DNA of 28,612 nucleotides from Candidatus Segatella caccae (GTDB taxonomy: Bacteria > Bacteroidota > Bacteroidia > Bacteroidales > Bacteroidaceae), in contig USOQ01000029.1 in NCBI GenBank assembly GCA_900556395.1, positions 1 through 28,612 on the forward strand, in the 5' to 3' direction. Made by a program: the position numbers and the translations under genes. Shown here piece by piece: positions 1 through 8,070 of this stretch (positions within the stretch are counted from its first letter, which is position 1; every line of letters begins with the position of its first letter). Below the pieces are notes generated by a model. That model was not told where the DNA came from. It was given only the letters and a program-made list of their open reading frames with translations, and ran no database searches.

Positions 1-628
1 CACCCAAAGCAATAGAAGCAGACACACCGCCCATTGCCTTTGCAAAAGGAAGAGAAAAGCCTAAGGCAGCGGCTGTTCCCAAACGAGCCGTAGCCACCTG
101 CACTCCCATTGCCAGAGCCAACTCATGTCCCGTAAACCATTTCACGATGACCTTGCTCACAGTGATACCACAGATCTCGCAACCTACGCCATAGATGGAG
201 AATCCAAGAGCGGCTATCACTACCTGTGCACTATAAGTACCAAAGAATGGTACTTCTACAGATCCGGCAAACTCATGACCTACAGCATACCACTTCAACA
301 AGGCTCCACCAAACATCAGGATGGTGGAGAGGATACCTGTGAAACGGATGCCGAACTTATCGAGGATAAGACCACCGAAGAAGAGGAGCAGGAGGAACAC
401 ATTGAAGTATCCGTAGGCTCCTGAAAAAAAGCCATATTCATCCGAACTCCATCCGAGTCCGAGACCATTTTCAGCACCCTTGGCTGCTGTCAAGAGAGGC
501 TCAAGTGGAGACATTACATCTGTAAAAAAATAACCGAACATCATCGTGACGCTCACGATGAAGAGGGCTGTCCAGCGAGCGGACGCAGAGTCGCTCAATT
601 TCATTTGAATTTTTTCTGTTGTACTCAT
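1..628 (-). CDS. MFS transporter, 3' part cut by window edge
   Basis: Reading the minus strand from the ATG at 628, an open frame runs without a stop to base 1, giving about 209 residues; the C-terminal half lies outside the window. The protein starts MSTTEKIQMKLSDSASARW and shows several long hydrophobic stretches (for example around TALFIVSVTMMFGYFF, and YFNVFLLLLFFGGLILDKFGIR). The last is typical of the TM2-loop-TM3 segment of Major Facilitator proteins, with the D-x-x-G-x-R element. It is therefore an inner-membrane secondary transporter; the substrate cannot be read from the sequence. It lies 93 bases downstream of the beta-barrel gene on the same strand. I see no clear promoter or terminator in that gap, so it may be co-transcribed. 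The family call is firm, the substrate unknown. Confidence 0.8.
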   Translation of the reverse strand, partial: MSTTEKIQMKLSDSASARWTALFIVSVTMMFGYFFTDVMSPLEPLLTAAKGAENGLGLGWSSDEYGFFSGAYGYFNVFLLLLFFGGLILDKFGIRFTGILSTILMFGGALLKWYAVGHEFAGSVEVPFFGTYSAQVVIAALGFSIYGVGCEICGITVSKVIVKWFTGHELALAMGVQVATARLGTAAALGFSLPFAKAMGGVSASIALG

Positions 629-721
629 TTTATATTATTACTTATTTTTCCATACCCCATCACCAGAAGGACTGTTCTGCCCTTAAAGAACACTTAAGAA
701 CTGCTTTCCGACAATAGAAAG

Positions 722-1483
722 TTACTTTCTCTTCACGTTCTTGGTACGAGTGATGTCAAAGAGATAAGAAGCCTTGACGACTATCTGCCCATGGTTACTC
801 TTTCCGAAGAAATCCTTCTTAGACGAACCATAGATATTGCCAAGACCATAATAGTAACGTCCCTCAAGCAAGAAATGACCTACCTTGGGTATACTATATT
901 CCATACCCACACCCGCAGCAATACCATAATCGAATTTCTTCTCTATAGGCATATCATACTGTGCTGTGATATTGCTAACCCTGTCATTTTCGGTAGGTGT
1001 GTTTTTGTCAAAATTGGTCGATGTATGCTCATTCAGAAATATACCTATCTGAGGACCTGCATTGACAAAGAAGTTAAATCCACGTTCCTCTCTTCCCCAT
1101 GCCAGATGAGCAAATACAGGAATCTGTATATAGGTCATATCACGTTGGTACTTCATAGCTTCACCTGTACCAGTAATCAGCACAGGATTGTTATCTATAT
1201 CAAGAATATCTTCCGTCCATCCCACCTTGGCATAGTTTACCTCAGCATACACCGAACAGATGGTCTTAAAATACTTCTCACACACATAACGAAGAGAGAT
1301 ACCACCCGTTATACCTCCGTGCTGCTTCTGCTGTACAGTAGGCGTAAACCCCACCTTACTCAGCACGTATCCACCATTTACACCAATGGCAAAATCACTG
1401 CGATGCTCACCTATCTGAGCCTGAACCATAGTCATGTTGCAGGCAAAGAGAGCCACTACCAATATTATTTGTTTTATTTTCAT
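722..1483 (-). CDS. Outer-membrane beta-barrel protein (PorT-like)
   Basis: The product has a signal peptide (MKIKQIILVVALFACNMTMV then AQ) followed by about 230 residues of alternating amphipathic strands rich in Gly and aromatic residues. It ends with a strand of the kind that closes small barrels (GQIVVKASYLFDI). This matches the Bacteroidota outer-membrane beta-barrel/PorT-like group; no enzymatic motif is visible. Two starts are possible. An ATG at 1504 overlaps the TGA of the upstream LysM gene (TGATG, which would couple translation) and adds seven residues, MMKCNKR-like. The ATG at 1483 gives a cleaner signal peptide and has an A-rich leader. I chose 1483. The gene very likely forms an operon with the LysM gene upstream. 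Its exact role is unknown; a structural or assembly function in the outer membrane is inferred only from the fold. Confidence 0.72.
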   Translation of the reverse strand: MKIKQIILVVALFACNMTMVQAQIGEHRSDFAIGVNGGYVLSKVGFTPTVQQKQHGGITGGISLRYVCEKYFKTICSVYAEVNYAKVGWTEDILDIDNNPVLITGTGEAMKYQRDMTYIQIPVFAHLAWGREERGFNFFVNAGPQIGIFLNEHTSTNFDKNTPTENDRVSNITAQYDMPIEKKFDYGIAAGVGMEYSIPKVGHFLLEGRYYYGLGNIYGSSKKDFFGKSNHGQIVVKASYLFDITRTKNVKRK

Positions 1484-1503
1484 TTGTCTTTTATTGCACT
1501 TCA

Positions 1504-2871
1504 TCAATATGTCACCGCTTCTATCTGACGGTTGAAAGTGTAGTGTATCAACTGAAGTAGCTGATTGCGATAACCACCCTTCGCTGTCTTCACAAATCGC
1601 AGGGGTGTCTGTACAGGATTCTCACCCTGCAAACTACTCACACCTACAAAGTTCTTACCTTGCTTCTTGATGCCTTGTATGAAGAACATGGCATGATCGT
1701 AACCCGTAAGCGCGAAACTGGGTTGGGCTATCATCATAGGTTGATGGAACCATTGACTGTAACTACGCTCCAACTGCTGCGTTCGCGCCGAGTTGGCATT
1801 ATAATAGAATGTAGAAGGGATATAAGTATCATACTTATAAAAACGATCCAAGTTATATTTGGCGTACATCAGCCACTCTGTATATCCAAAGAGCGAGACA
1901 ACTGCACCAGGATATTTTGCCTCCAGTTCATCCAACTTGTTAAGCACAGCTGTGAGTTGTGGCGAACGACCTGTATTCAGAATCACCACGTTGCGATTAG
2001 AAGCTACGAAAGCCTTCGCAAACTGCTCTATAGAACTATTGACATTGGTGATGCTATAGTTGATCTTTCTGCGCTCCAACTCTTTACGCAATCCAAAGGT
2101 AAAGACTCCCTTTCGAGAAGTACTATCATTGCAGTCTACAAAGATAGGATGTGCACCTGGAAAACGATTCAAGAAAGCCGCAATAGTAGCCTCGTTGAGA
2201 TGCTCTGGGCTTTGGTAAACCTGAAAGATCTCTTTGTTACGCTCCACCTCGTCACCCTCTATAGAAAAAGGTATTACCAACTTGATACCATAAGCCTTGC
2301 AGAATCCAGCCAAAGTACTCACTTGCTTGGTATAGAGAGGACCAAAGATGACATCGCATTGATTTGCTCCCTCCTGTAATAGTGTGGTGCGAATGTCTGC
2401 ATCGATAGGCACATTCCAAGCATGGATATCTACAGAAATACCTTTCTGCTTGAGGGTTTCACAAGCCATGAGGATTCCACGATAATATTCCACCATACGA
2501 CGCCCATCACCATCTACATCATGAAGGGGCAACATGACACCCACCTTCACAGCGCCCGTATTAGTAACTACAGAGGCACTCTGAACAACCTTCACAGGCT
2601 TACTGGGTATTACGGAAGAATTATTATTTGAATCTTTTTCGTAAGGAATAAAAAGCGTATCTCCCTTTTTGAGTACATATCCTTCCTGCTTCATCTCCGG
2701 ATTGGCATCCATCAGTTCAGGCAGACTCAACCCATATTTTTTTGCGATGCTAAAAATCGTATCTTTCTTCTTCACCGTATAGATGTCACGCCACCGTATG
2801 CTCTGTGCCAACATGACAGAGCTCAGTAGCAAACTCAAAACAAGTACCAGATATCTTAATTTTAGTCTCAT
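1504..2871 (-). CDS. LysM protein with periplasmic-binding-like domain
   Basis: About 455 residues. After a signal peptide (MRLKLRYLVLVLSLLLSSVM-LAQ) comes one LysM domain at roughly residues 30-77 (YTVKKKDTIFSIAKKYGLS ... YVLKKGDTLFIP), expected to bind peptidoglycan. A Ser/Asn/Val linker follows, then a domain from about residue 108 to the end beginning VKVGVMLPLHDVDGDGRRM and including CDVIFGPLYTKQV. That is the type 1 periplasmic-binding fold seen in Leu/Ile/Val-binding and LpoA-like proteins. The combination suggests a periplasmic, wall-attached protein, possibly an envelope or peptidoglycan-synthesis accessory; this role is inference. The frame extends upstream to an ATG at 2895, but a TATTTTTG -7 element at 2899-2906 would place transcription initiation near that codon, so 2871 is the better start. 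The stop overlaps the possible start of the beta-barrel gene. Confidence 0.78.
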   Translation of the reverse strand: MRLKLRYLVLVLSLLLSSVMLAQSIRWRDIYTVKKKDTIFSIAKKYGLSLPELMDANPEMKQEGYVLKKGDTLFIPYEKDSNNNSSVIPSKPVKVVQSASVVTNTGAVKVGVMLPLHDVDGDGRRMVEYYRGILMACETLKQKGISVDIHAWNVPIDADIRTTLLQEGANQCDVIFGPLYTKQVSTLAGFCKAYGIKLVIPFSIEGDEVERNKEIFQVYQSPEHLNEATIAAFLNRFPGAHPIFVDCNDSTSRKGVFTFGLRKELERRKINYSITNVNSSIEQFAKAFVASNRNVVILNTGRSPQLTAVLNKLDELEAKYPGAVVSLFGYTEWLMYAKYNLDRFYKYDTYIPSTFYYNANSARTQQLERSYSQWFHQPMMIAQPSFALTGYDHAMFFIQGIKKQGKNFVGVSSLQGENPVQTPLRFVKTAKGGYRNQLLQLIHYTFNRQIEAVTY

Positions 2872-2898
2872 AACGTCGATATTTTGGTTATTCATTTG

Positions 2899-2906
2899 CA
2901 AAAATA
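2899..2906 (-). promoter_or_regulatory. Bacteroidota -7 element for the LysM gene
   Basis: Read on the minus strand this is TATTTTTG, fitting TAnnTTTG, the -7 consensus of Bacteroidota primary sigma factor promoters. It lies about 28 bases before the chosen start at 2871. I see no convincing -33 TTTG partner. Confidence 0.45.
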
Positions 2907-2950
2907 CAAAAAAACTCTCATTCAGCCATATTCATATCTCATTTTTTTAG

Positions 2951-2958
2951 TATCTTTG
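2951..2958 (+). promoter_or_regulatory. Upstream -7 element (first of two)
   Basis: TATCTTTG followed by CATAA, a full match to the TAnnTTTG -7 consensus, about 110 bases before the T9SS type B gene. The same 13-base string, TATCTTTGCATAA, recurs 74 bases downstream, so this looks like one of two tandem promoters. It also faces away from the LysM promoter on the other strand. Confidence 0.45.
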
Positions 2959-3024
2959 CATAAGATAAGCTGCATCTCAGCATAACATTCAAGCAAGCTT
3001 GATGATTCTGCATTCGATTTGCAG

Positions 3025-3032
3025 TATCTTTG
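3025..3032 (+). promoter_or_regulatory. Proximal -7 element for T9SS protein-uvrA operon
   Basis: TATCTTTG followed by CATAA, identical to the element at 2951. Initiation about 7-10 bases downstream would leave a leader of roughly 25-30 bases before the ATG at 3066. I saw no convincing -33 TTTG at the usual distance. It is the likely main promoter of the genes from 3066 to 6815. Confidence 0.55.
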
Positions 3033-3065
3033 CATAATCATAAGACATAAATAGATATTCAAGAT

Positions 3066-3776
3066 ATGAGTTTGAACACCCGATACATTTTTCTGCTATG
3101 GGCTCTCTTCGTACCTATCATGACTCTTTGGGCCGACGAATACCCTACTGTCAACCCCATAGTGACATTCACCAACAGCGATGGCGAGACCAGCACCGAC
3201 CCTTCGTTCTCCGGGTCTGCACCCATCAAAGCGTCTTGCAATGCCAATCCTGAAAACACGTCGGGATGGGAATGCTATTACGAATGGCGTATCTATCATG
3301 AAGGCGAAGAATCTCCCTATATAATAAGGTATGAGCAGGACACCGACTTAGAGTTTAGTCAGAGCGGCACACACCGCATCATACTCTACGCTAAGTTTAC
3401 TCAAGATGGTATCGTTCAAGAGTTTCTTACCGACGACTCTCCCGTCACCGTCACCATTTCTGAAAGTCAGTTGCAAATGCCCAATGCCTTCAGTCCTAAC
3501 GGCGATGGCATCAACGACATCTACAAAGCCAAATCAGGCTACCAAAGTTTGGTAGAATTTCATGGCTACATCTTCAACCGCTGGGGACAGAAACTTTTCG
3601 AGTGGCGCGACCCTGCCGATGGTTGGGATGGCACCTATAAAGGAAAGCCTGTCAAAGATGGCGTTTACTTCTGTCTTGTCAAGGCAAAAGGTGCAGACGG
3701 AAAAGAGTATAATATCAAGCGCGATGTCAACCTGTTAAGAGGTTATATCGAAAACCAAACGAATTCAGGACAATAA
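3066..3776 (+). CDS. Secreted protein with T9SS type B sorting domain
   Basis: 236 residues. The N-terminus (MSLNTRYIFLLWALFVPIMT-LWADEY) is a signal peptide. Residues about 25-132 form a PKD/Ig-like beta-sandwich (EWRIYHEGEESPYIIRYEQ ... GTHRIILYAKFT). Residues about 138-228 are a gliding-motility-associated C-terminal domain: PNAFSPNGDGINDIY, then FNRWGQKLF, GWDGTYKGKPVKDGVYF and a final strand. Proteins with this type B domain are exported across the outer membrane by the type IX secretion system. The stop and the uvrA start overlap as TAATG (3774-3778), so translation of the DNA repair gene may be coupled to it. No catalytic motif is visible; a surface or adhesion role is only inferred from the domain set. 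Confidence 0.85.
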   Translation: MSLNTRYIFLLWALFVPIMTLWADEYPTVNPIVTFTNSDGETSTDPSFSGSAPIKASCNANPENTSGWECYYEWRIYHEGEESPYIIRYEQDTDLEFSQSGTHRIILYAKFTQDGIVQEFLTDDSPVTVTISESQLQMPNAFSPNGDGINDIYKAKSGYQSLVEFHGYIFNRWGQKLFEWRDPADGWDGTYKGKPVKDGVYFCLVKAKGADGKEYNIKRDVNLLRGYIENQTNSGQ

Positions 3777-6601
3777 TGCAATCAGAAGAAGAAAAGATAC
3801 AGGTATGGGGAGCACGCGTACACAACCTCAAGAACATCGACGTGCAGATTCCCCGCAACTCGCTCACAGTCATAACAGGACTCTCAGGCTCAGGCAAGTC
3901 GTCCTTGGCTTTTGACACGATCTTCGCCGAGGGACAGAGACGCTACATAGAAACATTCTCTGCCTATGCACGCAACTTCTTAGGTGGCATGGAACGACCC
4001 GATGTCGACAAGATTACGGGTCTCAGCCCTGTTATCAGCATTGAGCAGAAGACTACCAACAAGAATCCTCGTTCCACGGTAGGTACAACTACCGAGATTT
4101 ACGACTACCTGCGCTTGCTCTACGCACGTGCAGGTACTGCTTATAGCTATCGCAGCGGTGAAGAGATGGTGAAATATACCGAGGAACAAGTCATCGAGAT
4201 GATACTCCACAACTATGCTGGCAGGCGTATCTTCTTGCTCGCTCCTTTAGTTCGCCAGCGTAAGGGTCACTATCGTGAGCTCTTCGAGAGCATGCGCCGT
4301 AAGGGTTATCTCAGTATCCGCGTAGATGGAGAGATTCTTGAGATAACTCGTGGCATGAAGGTAGACCGCTATAAGAACCATAACATCGAGGTGGTTATCG
4401 ACAAACTCGCAGTAAGAGAAGAAGACGAAGAACGCCTGCGCAAGAGTGTTGCTACAGCCATGAAGCAAGGCGAAGGCATGGTCATGGTCATCGACAAAGA
4501 TACCCAAGAAGCCAAAAACTTCTCTAAGCGATTGATGGATCCCATAACGGGCATGGCATACCAAGATCCTGCCCCCAATATGTTCTCTTTCAATTCACCA
4601 GAGGGAGCCTGTCCACATTGTAAGGGCTTGGGTAAGGTAGACCAGATAGACCTCCAAAAGGTAATCCCCAACAACCAACTAAGTATCTACGAAGGGGGTA
4701 TCGCTCCTCTTGGCAAATATAAAAACCAGATGATATTCTGGCAGATAGAGGCTGTACTCGAAAAGTACGACCTTCAACTGAAGACACCCATCAAAGACAT
4801 TCCTGAAGATGCCATGCACGAGATTCTGCATGGCTCACTCGAGAAGGTAAAGATAGCTAAAGAGAAAGTTCATACCTCCACAGACTACTTCTGCGACTAC
4901 GAAGGTGTCACCGAATACCTACGCATGGTGATGGAGAATGATGATAGTTCTGCTGGCAAGAAATGGGCCGACCAGTTCATCTCTACCGTCGTCTGCCCAG
5001 AGTGTAAAGGACAACGCCTCAAACGTGAATCGCTCTCGTTTAAGATTTGGGACAAAAATATATCCGAGGTCGCCAACCTCGACATCGATGAGCTGCGCGA
5101 TTGGCTCGACCAGGTGGAGCAACATCTACCTACGATGAAAGCCAAGGTGGCTCACGAAATCGTCAAAGAACTACGCTCACGCGTCACCTTCCTTCTCGAC
5201 GTAGGACTTAACTATCTGTCACTCAACCGTCAGTCGGCATCACTCTCGGGTGGTGAGAGCCAGCGTATCCGCTTGGCGACACAGATAGGTAGCCAGTTGG
5301 TCAATGTGCTCTATATTCTTGATGAGCCAAGCATCGGACTGCATCAGCGCGACAACGAACGACTCATCAACAGCCTGAAGGAACTGCGCGACTTAGGCAA
5401 TACGGTTATTGTCGTGGAGCATGATCGCGACATGATGTTAGCCGCTGATTATATTGTCGACATAGGTCCTCAAGCAGGACGCAAAGGAGGCGAGGTGGTC
5501 TTCCAAGGTACGCCAGCAGAAATGCTCAAGACACAAACTATCACAGCACAATATCTCAATGGGCAGATGGCCATCGAAATCCCCCCACATCGTCGTCAGG
5601 GCAATGGCAAGAGCATCATCATCCATGGTGCCAAGGGCAATAATCTGAAGAATGTAGATGTGGAGTTTCCATTAGGCAAACTTGTGGTTGTTACAGGTGT
5701 GAGTGGTTCGGGCAAGTCTACACTCATCAACGAGACGCTACAGCCCATCCTCTCCCATCATTTCTACCGCGCCTTGAAGCAGCCCATGCCTTACGACAGC
5801 ATCGAGGGTATAGAGAATATTGACAAGGTGGTCAATGTAGACCAAAGCCCTATCGGCAGAACGCCACGTAGCAATCCAGCCACCTATACAGGGGTCTTCA
5901 GCGACATCCGCTCGCTCTTTGTAGGACTTCCTGAGGCTAAGATACGTGGTTACAAACCAGGGCGCTTCTCCTTCAATGTAAAGGGAGGACGGTGCGAAAG
6001 CTGTGGTGGTAATGGCTATAAAACCATCGAGATGAACTTCCTACCCGATGTATTAGTACCATGTGAAGTATGTCATGGCAAACGCTACAATCGTGAAACT
6101 TTGGAAGTACGCTACAAAGGTAAGAGCATCGCTGATGTTCTCGATATGACCATCAACCAGGCGGTGGAGTTCTTTGATACCGTTCCACAGATTCTCCAAA
6201 AGATTAAGGCTCTACAGGAGGTGGGATTAGGCTACATCAAGTTAGGACAAAGTTCAACGACCCTCTCGGGTGGTGAGAGTCAACGTGTCAAATTGGCCAC
6301 AGAATTGTCTAAGCGCGATACTGGTAAGACTCTCTATATTCTCGACGAACCTACCACAGGACTTCATTTTGAAGACATCCGCATCTTGATGAACGTACTA
6401 CAAAAGTTGGTAGAGCGTGGCAACACGGTCATCATCATTGAACATAATCTGGATGTTATCAAATTAGCCGACTACGTCATAGATATGGGACCTGAAGGTG
6501 GGCGTGGCGGTGGTACGCTGCTTTGCGCTGGCACTCCAGAGGAAGTAGCAAAGAGTCAAAAAGGGTATACGCCTCGCTTCTTAGCTGAGGAATTGAAATA
6601 A
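3776..6601 (+). CDS. uvrA: UvrABC excinuclease subunit A
   Basis: 941 residues, the usual length. UvrA is the damage-sensing ATPase of nucleotide excision repair; it acts as a dimer in the cytoplasm, loads UvrB on damaged DNA and then leaves. The sequence has two ABC ATPase halves. Walker A is GLSGSGKS at 35-42 and GVSGSGKS at 641-648. Signature motifs are LSGGESQR at about 490 and 830, with Walker B plus LDEP at about 515 and 856. The second zinc site is intact (C740-x2-C743 and C763-x2-C766). In the first zinc site only CPHC (279-282) remains; the expected preceding CPxC reads DPIT at 255-258. The start overlaps the stop of the upstream gene. Identification is certain. Confidence 0.98.
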   Translation: MQSEEEKIQVWGARVHNLKNIDVQIPRNSLTVITGLSGSGKSSLAFDTIFAEGQRRYIETFSAYARNFLGGMERPDVDKITGLSPVISIEQKTTNKNPRSTVGTTTEIYDYLRLLYARAGTAYSYRSGEEMVKYTEEQVIEMILHNYAGRRIFLLAPLVRQRKGHYRELFESMRRKGYLSIRVDGEILEITRGMKVDRYKNHNIEVVIDKLAVREEDEERLRKSVATAMKQGEGMVMVIDKDTQEAKNFSKRLMDPITGMAYQDPAPNMFSFNSPEGACPHCKGLGKVDQIDLQKVIPNNQLSIYEGGIAPLGKYKNQMIFWQIEAVLEKYDLQLKTPIKDIPEDAMHEILHGSLEKVKIAKEKVHTSTDYFCDYEGVTEYLRMVMENDDSSAGKKWADQFISTVVCPECKGQRLKRESLSFKIWDKNISEVANLDIDELRDWLDQVEQHLPTMKAKVAHEIVKELRSRVTFLLDVGLNYLSLNRQSASLSGGESQRIRLATQIGSQLVNVLYILDEPSIGLHQRDNERLINSLKELRDLGNTVIVVEHDRDMMLAADYIVDIGPQAGRKGGEVVFQGTPAEMLKTQTITAQYLNGQMAIEIPPHRRQGNGKSIIIHGAKGNNLKNVDVEFPLGKLVVVTGVSGSGKSTLINETLQPILSHHFYRALKQPMPYDSIEGIENIDKVVNVDQSPIGRTPRSNPATYTGVFSDIRSLFVGLPEAKIRGYKPGRFSFNVKGGRCESCGGNGYKTIEMNFLPDVLVPCEVCHGKRYNRETLEVRYKGKSIADVLDMTINQAVEFFDTVPQILQKIKALQEVGLGYIKLGQSSTTLSGGESQRVKLATELSKRDTGKTLYILDEPTTGLHFEDIRILMNVLQKLVERGNTVIIIEHNLDVIKLADYVIDMGPEGGRGGGTLLCAGTPEEVAKSQKGYTPRFLAEELK

Positions 6602-6629
6602 AACATCAATCAACATAAAAAAAAAGACA

Positions 6630-6815
6630 ATGGATAAATTACCATTAAATGACGTGCCCATGCTTGTGAGCGCTATCAATTTCTTACTCAGAGACCACGA
6701 ATTTGAGTCTCTTGACCAAATCTGCTATCACTTCAATGTGGATAGAAAACAGCTTGAAGCCCAAATGGCAACTCAAGGTTTTGAATGGTCTGAAGAACAA
6801 AAGAAGTTCTGGTAA
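6630..6815 (+). CDS. DUF4250 domain protein
   Basis: 61 residues, matching in length and sequence character the small DUF4250 family: MDKLPLNDVPMLVSAINFLL, then RDHEFESLDQICYHFNVDR and a C-terminal helix ending KKFW. It is soluble with no signal peptide. The middle segment (LDQICYHFNVDRKQLEAQM) resembles a short helix-turn-helix, so nucleic-acid binding is possible, but the function is unknown. It follows uvrA by 28 A-rich bases and is probably in the same transcript. Its last five codons lie inside the 5' arm of the terminator hairpin, so transcript end and gene end are superimposed. Confidence 0.85.
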   Translation: MDKLPLNDVPMLVSAINFLLRDHEFESLDQICYHFNVDRKQLEAQMATQGFEWSEEQKKFW

Positions 6816-6839
6816 CCTTTCGTGTTACCAAAACTTCTT
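6801..6839. terminator. Bidirectional hairpin terminator
   Basis: An 8-bp arm AAGAAGTT (6801-6808) pairs with AACTTCTT (6832-6839), and after one C/A mismatch TGGTAAC (6810-6816) pairs with GTTACCA (6824-6830) around a 7-base loop. T-rich sequence follows on the plus side (TTACTTTT) and A-rich sequence precedes it for the minus side. It sits between convergent genes ending at 6815 and 6850, so it can serve both. Confidence 0.8.
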
Positions 6840-6849
6840 TACTTTTACA

Positions 6850-8061
6850 CTATAATATCTTTATCGTATTGTCCTTGGATTCATAGTCTCTTTCTATCAA
6901 TTCAAGACACATGCGACTATTGTGATAAGGACACTTCCAAAAACCAGCCTTGTCGTCTTTCAGATTGATGGTACCATCGTCAAGTACTGCCCAGTGCCAT
7001 TCGCCATTCTTTGCATCTATCAAGTTTTTCTGCACAAAGTTCCAACACTGGATAGCTTTTTCGAGAGAATCCTCATAGCCAAAATACTGATAGAGGTCGA
7101 TATGCCCGATGATATTCTCACACTGTACCCACCACTGACGTTGCAAGTCATACTCATCAGTATCCTTCCAATGCTCGTACACCATACTGCCATCAGGACG
7201 AAGCCCCTCGTCGGCAGCATCGGCTATGCGACGTATCACCTGTTCCATCTTTTGCAGCACAGCCTTGTCATCTAACACAAGTGCGGTCTCATGCAAAAGC
7301 CAAGAGGCCTCTATGTCATGACCATAACTTTCGACGTTACGCTTGCCCTGCCACTTGTCATCGAAGAAAAGATCTAAATGATGAGTTTCAGGATTCAGCA
7401 ACTTATCGGTAAAGATATCCAACAGGTTACGGATGCTCTTTTCCAACGCTGCATCTTTCCACACTCTATACAGGTTGGTATAAGGTTCGATGATATGTAG
7501 ATGCGTATTCATAGTGCGCGACCCATTCTCATCTTTATCGCTCAGTCGCATATCAGCTATAGGTTGCCAGTCACATGTCAAAGCTTCTATATAGCCTTGA
7601 TTCTCTGAATCGTAAGCATGGGTCTCTATATCATGATAAAGACGTTTAGCCATTTCGAGTGCTTCTGCATCGCCAGTAGCACGGGCATATTCTGAGAATC
7701 CATAAATGGCAAAGCCGATGGCATAGGTTTGCTTCTTGGTGTCAAGAGGGTTGCCTTGATAGTCTACACTCCAATACACTCCCCCATTCTCCTTATCTAC
7801 GAAATGGGCAAGAAAGTAATCCTTTGCTCTCGTGGCTGCCTCCAGATAAGCGGGGTTTCGCAACACACGATAGGCAGCAGAGAATGCCCATAATATACGG
7901 GCATTCATCACAGCTCCCTTCTCTGCCTGTGCATGTATCTGGTCATCACCATCTATACGCCCATAGAAGCCTCCATTCTCCTTATCAACCACATGGTCGA
8001 TCCAGTACGACAAGATGTTATGTTCCAAAACATCCTTCATCGTTTGTTTCAAATTATCCAT
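6850..8061 (-). CDS. AGE-family mannobiose/cellobiose 2-epimerase
   Basis: 403 residues with the (alpha/alpha)6-barrel pattern of the N-acylglucosamine 2-epimerase/cellobiose 2-epimerase family, cytoplasmic (no signal peptide). Three histidines sit in the right motifs and spacing for the family: H188 in NTHLHIIEPYT, H248 in YGHDIEASWLLHE and H380 in FWKCPYHNSRM. The spacings, 60 and 132 residues, are close to those of the catalytic histidines described in cellobiose 2-epimerases. Family members invert C2 of the reducing sugar, turning beta-1,4-mannobiose into mannosyl-glucose (or cellobiose into glucosyl-mannose). Next to a GH130 phosphorylase and a GH26 mannanase, mannobiose is the likely substrate. 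It starts only 9 bases after the symporter stop and is the last gene of the operon before the terminator. Confidence 0.92.
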   Translation of the reverse strand: MDNLKQTMKDVLEHNILSYWIDHVVDKENGGFYGRIDGDDQIHAQAEKGAVMNARILWAFSAAYRVLRNPAYLEAATRAKDYFLAHFVDKENGGVYWSVDYQGNPLDTKKQTYAIGFAIYGFSEYARATGDAEALEMAKRLYHDIETHAYDSENQGYIEALTCDWQPIADMRLSDKDENGSRTMNTHLHIIEPYTNLYRVWKDAALEKSIRNLLDIFTDKLLNPETHHLDLFFDDKWQGKRNVESYGHDIEASWLLHETALVLDDKAVLQKMEQVIRRIADAADEGLRPDGSMVYEHWKDTDEYDLQRQWWVQCENIIGHIDLYQYFGYEDSLEKAIQCWNFVQKNLIDAKNGEWHWAVLDDGTINLKDDKAGFWKCPYHNSRMCLELIERDYESKDNTIKIL

Positions 8062-8070
8062 AGGCCAGCA

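Noticed and set aside
125..424. 99-codon open frame on the plus strand with acidic C-terminus
   Set aside because: Antisense to the MFS transporter whose membrane segments are clear; the Glu-rich run is the complement of hydrophobic Leu/Phe codons.
791..1528. 245-codon open frame on the plus strand
   Set aside because: It is the complement of the beta-barrel gene; no signal, domain or plausible composition (many Ile/Thr/His runs), whereas the minus-strand product has a signal peptide and barrel pattern.
1660..2379. 239-codon open frame on the plus strand
   Set aside because: Lies antisense within the LysM/periplasmic-binding gene and shows no recognisable protein features.
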